Part shown: piece by piece, positions 7,795 to 11,678 of the stretch
Layout: every line of letters starts with the position of its first letter
Position numbering within the stretch: position 1 is the first letter of the stretch
From: Porticoccaceae bacterium
Lineage (GTDB): Bacteria > Pseudomonadota > Gammaproteobacteria > Pseudomonadales > Porticoccaceae
NCBI GenBank assembly: GCA_003448675.1
Contig: DLXZ01000231.1
Location: 9,104-20,781 of the forward strand
Direction of reading: 5' to 3'
Length of the DNA stretch: 11,678 bases
The notes under the pieces: model-generated
What the model was told of the DNA's origin: nothing
The model's database searches: none
Seen by the model: only the letters and a program-made list of their open reading frames with translations
Program-made: the position numbers and the translations under genes

Positions 7795-8883
7795 CTAATA
7801 TCGAAGGCGTGGCCTGCTCAAGGTCATCAGTTTAAAGCTTGGGTCGCGGGCGATGACTTCGAGGCTTTCGAAATAGCTGGCCGCCAGCTTTTCCAGGGGA
7901 ATGAACTGATTTACCACGAACAGGGCCTGACCATGTGGCTTCAGACGGTTGGCGGCGGTCTGCAGAAAACGTAGCCCAAGACGGGAATCAGCTTTAAACC
8001 CCCGATGGAAAGGGGGATTGCAGAGCACCACATCGAACGGGTCACGGATTGACCCGGCGCAATCATCGGCGATCACTTCAATGGGTAGGCCCGAGGTTGC
8101 GGCATTTTTTTTACAGGCTTCTATTGCTGCGGCGCAATTATCGGTGGCGACGATACGCTCGAAACCAAAGCCGCCGGCGCAAACGCTGAGATAGCCATAC
8201 CCGCAGCCGAGATCGAGCAAGCTTCGGGGCGCTCGATCAAAGCCGGCAAAAAAAGCCGGCATACAGGCTGCCAGCATGGCGCTGCCCGCATCAATCCTGC
8301 CGGCGCCGAACATTCCCGCCTTGCTGGCCAGCGTTATCCGCGTCCGTCCCTGCAGGGACGGCAGTCCCAGGTCTTCCAGATCCACCTCTACCGGCAAGGT
8401 CTGGCCGTAGTCATCCGGCGGTGGCTGGGTACTGGCTTCATTACCGTTTTTGGTGATGCGAGCAAGGTAAAGGGAGCCGGTTTTGCGAATGTCCGCACTG
8501 CCTTGAAACAGTTGCGCTGCGTATTTTGCAAAGCGCTTGAGCCCCTCGTTTTTAGCGCCGCAGAGAATTAGCTCCCCCTCGACCTGGAGTACCCGCAAGG
8601 CCTGGCGGATGACGTGCTCGACCACGGCCTTTTCCTTGGATAGGCGATAACAGAGGCGGGCAAAGTGGTTGGCGGGGTAGCCGCTGAAATCGAAGTCGTT
8701 AAAGTGTGTTTGCAGACCCGCGTTTTGGGCGGAGTGGGCAATGTCGAAACGGTTGCTGATAACGTCTATCCCTGAGTCGATGGTATTGAAAGACGCTTCA
8801 CCCAGGTTTTCGTCGGCTACCAGGAGGCAGGTTTGTCCCCCACCTCCCAGATAGGTGTGTAGCAGTGCAAAAGCGCGATCCAC
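7795..8883 (-). CDS. RsmC/RlmG-like rRNA guanine-N2 methyltransferase
   Basis: This class I SAM-dependent methyltransferase has 362 residues. The N-terminal half (about 1-180) resembles the degenerate methyltransferase-like domain of RsmC/RlmG. The C-terminal half has the SAM-binding DLGCGYG at 224-230 and the catalytic NPPFH at 289-293, the N-P-P-F form used by N2-guanine rRNA methyltransferases. RsmC modifies G1207 of 16S rRNA and RlmG modifies G1835 of 23S rRNA. The C-terminal part looks slightly closer to RsmC, but I cannot decide, so no symbol is given. The frame stays open into hemB, but that part is a shadow. The first sensible start is GTG 8883, 2 nt after the hemB stop, so translation is probably coupled to hemB. 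The stop TAG (7795-7797) abuts the lpoP stop with no gap, leaving no room for a separate terminator. Confidence 0.85.
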   Translation of the reverse strand: MDRAFALLHTYLGGGGQTCLLVADENLGEASFNTIDSGIDVISNRFDIAHSAQNAGLQTHFNDFDFSGYPANHFARLCYRLSKEKAVVEHVIRQALRVLQVEGELILCGAKNEGLKRFAKYAAQLFQGSADIRKTGSLYLARITKNGNEASTQPPPDDYGQTLPVEVDLEDLGLPSLQGRTRITLASKAGMFGAGRIDAGSAMLAACMPAFFAGFDRAPRSLLDLGCGYGYLSVCAGGFGFERIVATDNCAAAIEACKKNAATSGLPIEVIADDCAGSIRDPFDVVLCNPPFHRGFKADSRLGLRFLQTAANRLKPHGQALFVVNQFIPLEKLAASYFESLEVIARDPSFKLMTLSRPRLRY

Positions 8884-8885
8884 CG

Positions 8886-10537
<1,652 letters not shown>

Positions 10538-10565
10538 TGTGTTGTCTCGGTGTTGTCTAGCGGAG

Positions 10566-10595
10566 ATTATGCGCACGCGTGCCCCTGATGCACAA
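10566..10595 (-). promoter_or_regulatory. Weak candidate promoter for nudix-hemB-methyltransferase
   Basis: On the minus strand TTGTGC (10595-10590, a weak -35) and CATAAT (10571-10566, five of six matches to -10) are 18 nt apart. This would start transcription near 10560, shortly before GTG 10537. It lies just after the hairpin downstream of aroE, which fits a new transcription unit. Matching is weak. Confidence 0.28.
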
Positions 10596-10597
10596 GG

Positions 10598-10619
10598 CGG
10601 CCTGGATGAGAACAGGCCG
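10598..10619 (-). terminator. Hairpin after aroE, possible weak terminator
   Basis: A perfect 7-bp stem, CGGCCTG with CAGGCCG, encloses an 8-nt loop and starts 17 nt past the aroE stop. Reading on the minus strand it is followed by CCTTGTG, not a real T-run. Intrinsic termination would therefore be inefficient, and it may instead be a processing or stability hairpin. Confidence 0.35.
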
Positions 10620-10635
10620 GTTCGCCGATGAGCCC

Positions 10636-11469
10636 TCAGTTCTCCAGCAGGTCCGCGCGGATGGCTTCGATGACGGGTTTGGTATGGGGCCTTTTCCCGC
10701 GCCACAGGAAAAAGGATTCGGCAGCCTGTTCCACCAGCATGCCCAGGCCATCGACAACCTGTTTGGCTCCCCGATCACTGGCCCAGCCCATAAATATCGT
10801 CGGGTCAGCACCATAGAGCATGTCGTAGCAGTGGCTGTTACTGGCAATGATGTTGTCGGGCAGGGGTGGCAATTCACCGCCGAGGCTGGCGCTGGTGGCG
10901 TTGATAATCAGGTCAAAGGACGCTTGCTGACCCAGGTCTTGATAGCCGGAAGCCTGGATATTGCCCAGGTCGCTAAAGGATTGCGCCAGGGTCTGGGCTT
11001 TGCTCAAGGTGCGATTGCCGATTACCAGGGTCGCCGGGCCTTGCGCCAACAAGGGTTCCAGAACCCCGCGGGCGGCGCCACCGGCGCCCAGTAACAATAA
11101 GCGCTGGCCTGTTATCGGCCATTGCAGATTGTCAGTGAGGTCGGTGAGTAGACCCTGGCCGTCGGTATTGTCACCCAGTAGTGTGTTGTCTGCTGCCAGC
11201 TTTAGGGTGTTAACTGCGCCCGCTCTTTGCGCGCGTGGACTTAAACTGTTGGCGAAGGCAAAAGCATCTTCCTTGCAGGGCACCGTGACATTCATACCCC
11301 TGCCGCCGCTGGCCAGAAACTGTCTGGCCGTTTCCCGAAACTTGCCATTGGGCACCAGCACCCGGTCGTATTCGATGTTTTCTCCGGTTTCAGAGGCGAA
11401 TGCCCTGTGGATCTGCGGCGAGCGGCTATGAGCGACCGGGTTGCCAAAAACCGCGTATTTATCGGGCAC
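10636..11469 (-). CDS. aroE: Shikimate dehydrogenase (NADP-dependent)
   Basis: This enzyme reduces 3-dehydroshikimate to shikimate with NADPH in aromatic amino acid and chorismate synthesis. It has 277 residues, usual for AroE. The substrate site has S15 and S17 (HSRSP), catalytic K66 (NVTVPCKE), N87 (GAVNT) and D103 (DNTDG). The Rossmann loop is GAGGA (128-132), and NRT (152-154) is the motif that favours NADP. The residue before the catalytic lysine is cysteine where many AroE proteins have phenylalanine. The start is GTG 11469. The frame upstream closes at the hemF stop only six codons earlier, so no longer form is possible. No good ribosome binding site is visible in the 18-nt gap, so translation is probably coupled to hemF. 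The hemF-aroE order is also found in Pseudomonas. A hairpin follows the gene. Confidence 0.96.
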   Translation of the reverse strand: MPDKYAVFGNPVAHSRSPQIHRAFASETGENIEYDRVLVPNGKFRETARQFLASGGRGMNVTVPCKEDAFAFANSLSPRAQRAGAVNTLKLAADNTLLGDNTDGQGLLTDLTDNLQWPITGQRLLLLGAGGAARGVLEPLLAQGPATLVIGNRTLSKAQTLAQSFSDLGNIQASGYQDLGQQASFDLIINATSASLGGELPPLPDNIIASNSHCYDMLYGADPTIFMGWASDRGAKQVVDGLGMLVEQAAESFFLWRGKRPHTKPVIEAIRADLLEN

Positions 11470-11487
11470 GGCTTGAGCAGTCCATGG

Positions 11488-11678
<191 letters not shown>

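Noticed and set aside
10538..10705. Extension of the Nudix frame upstream of GTG 10537 into aroE
   Set aside because: It overlaps the aroE C-terminus and the hairpin, and its composition is unlike the rest of the protein.

Overview
The window is a stretch of ordinary bacterial chromosome of moderate to high GC content. Gene content points to a gammaproteobacterium of the Pseudomonadales/Cellvibrionales type. The evidence is a hemF-aroE pair, a PBP1B gene followed by an LpoP-like TPR lipoprotein (the Pseudomonas-type arrangement), an aspartate-rich Mg-type HemB, and a DUF2333 protein. No mobile element, CRISPR array, tRNA or rRNA was seen, and there is no gene-free stretch over 300 bases. The genus cannot be fixed from the sequence alone.

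Layout from left to right. (1) Positions 43-3736, + strand: a DUF2333 inner-membrane-anchored protein, a possible 59-codon small ORF, and a large PAS-PAS-PAS-GGDEF-EAL protein. That protein has a degenerate GGDEF motif (GNDEF) and a complete set of EAL catalytic residues, so it is probably a c-di-GMP phosphodiesterase. (2) Positions 3770-4783, - strand: a PfkB-family kinase of the adenosine kinase type, transcribed convergently to the EAL gene and divergently from mrcB. The 135-bp divergent gap has a plausible promoter for each direction. (3) Positions 4919-7794, + strand: mrcB (PBP1B, TTG start) followed closely by a TPR lipoprotein matching LpoP, the outer-membrane activator of PBP1B. (4) Positions 7795-11678, - strand: in transcription order hemF (3' end only), aroE, a zinc-ribbon Nudix hydrolase, hemB and an RsmC/RlmG-like methyltransferase.

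How the genes fit together. The mrcB-lpoP pair forms a peptidoglycan synthase with its activator. HemB (second step of the tetrapyrrole pathway from glutamate) and HemF (the oxygen-dependent coproporphyrinogen step) lie on the same strand, separated by aroE (shikimate pathway) and the Nudix gene. A hairpin and a weak promoter-like sequence after aroE suggest that this row splits into hemF-aroE and nudix-hemB-methyltransferase units. The methyltransferase start is 2 nt after the hemB stop, so those two genes are almost certainly co-transcribed.

No clear undescribed system is visible. The points most worth checking are the inactive-looking GGDEF domain on an intact EAL domain, the unlisted small ORF overlapping the EAL gene start by 4 nt, the hairpin leader of mrcB, the zero-gap convergent stops of lpoP and the methyltransferase, and the high share of non-ATG starts.
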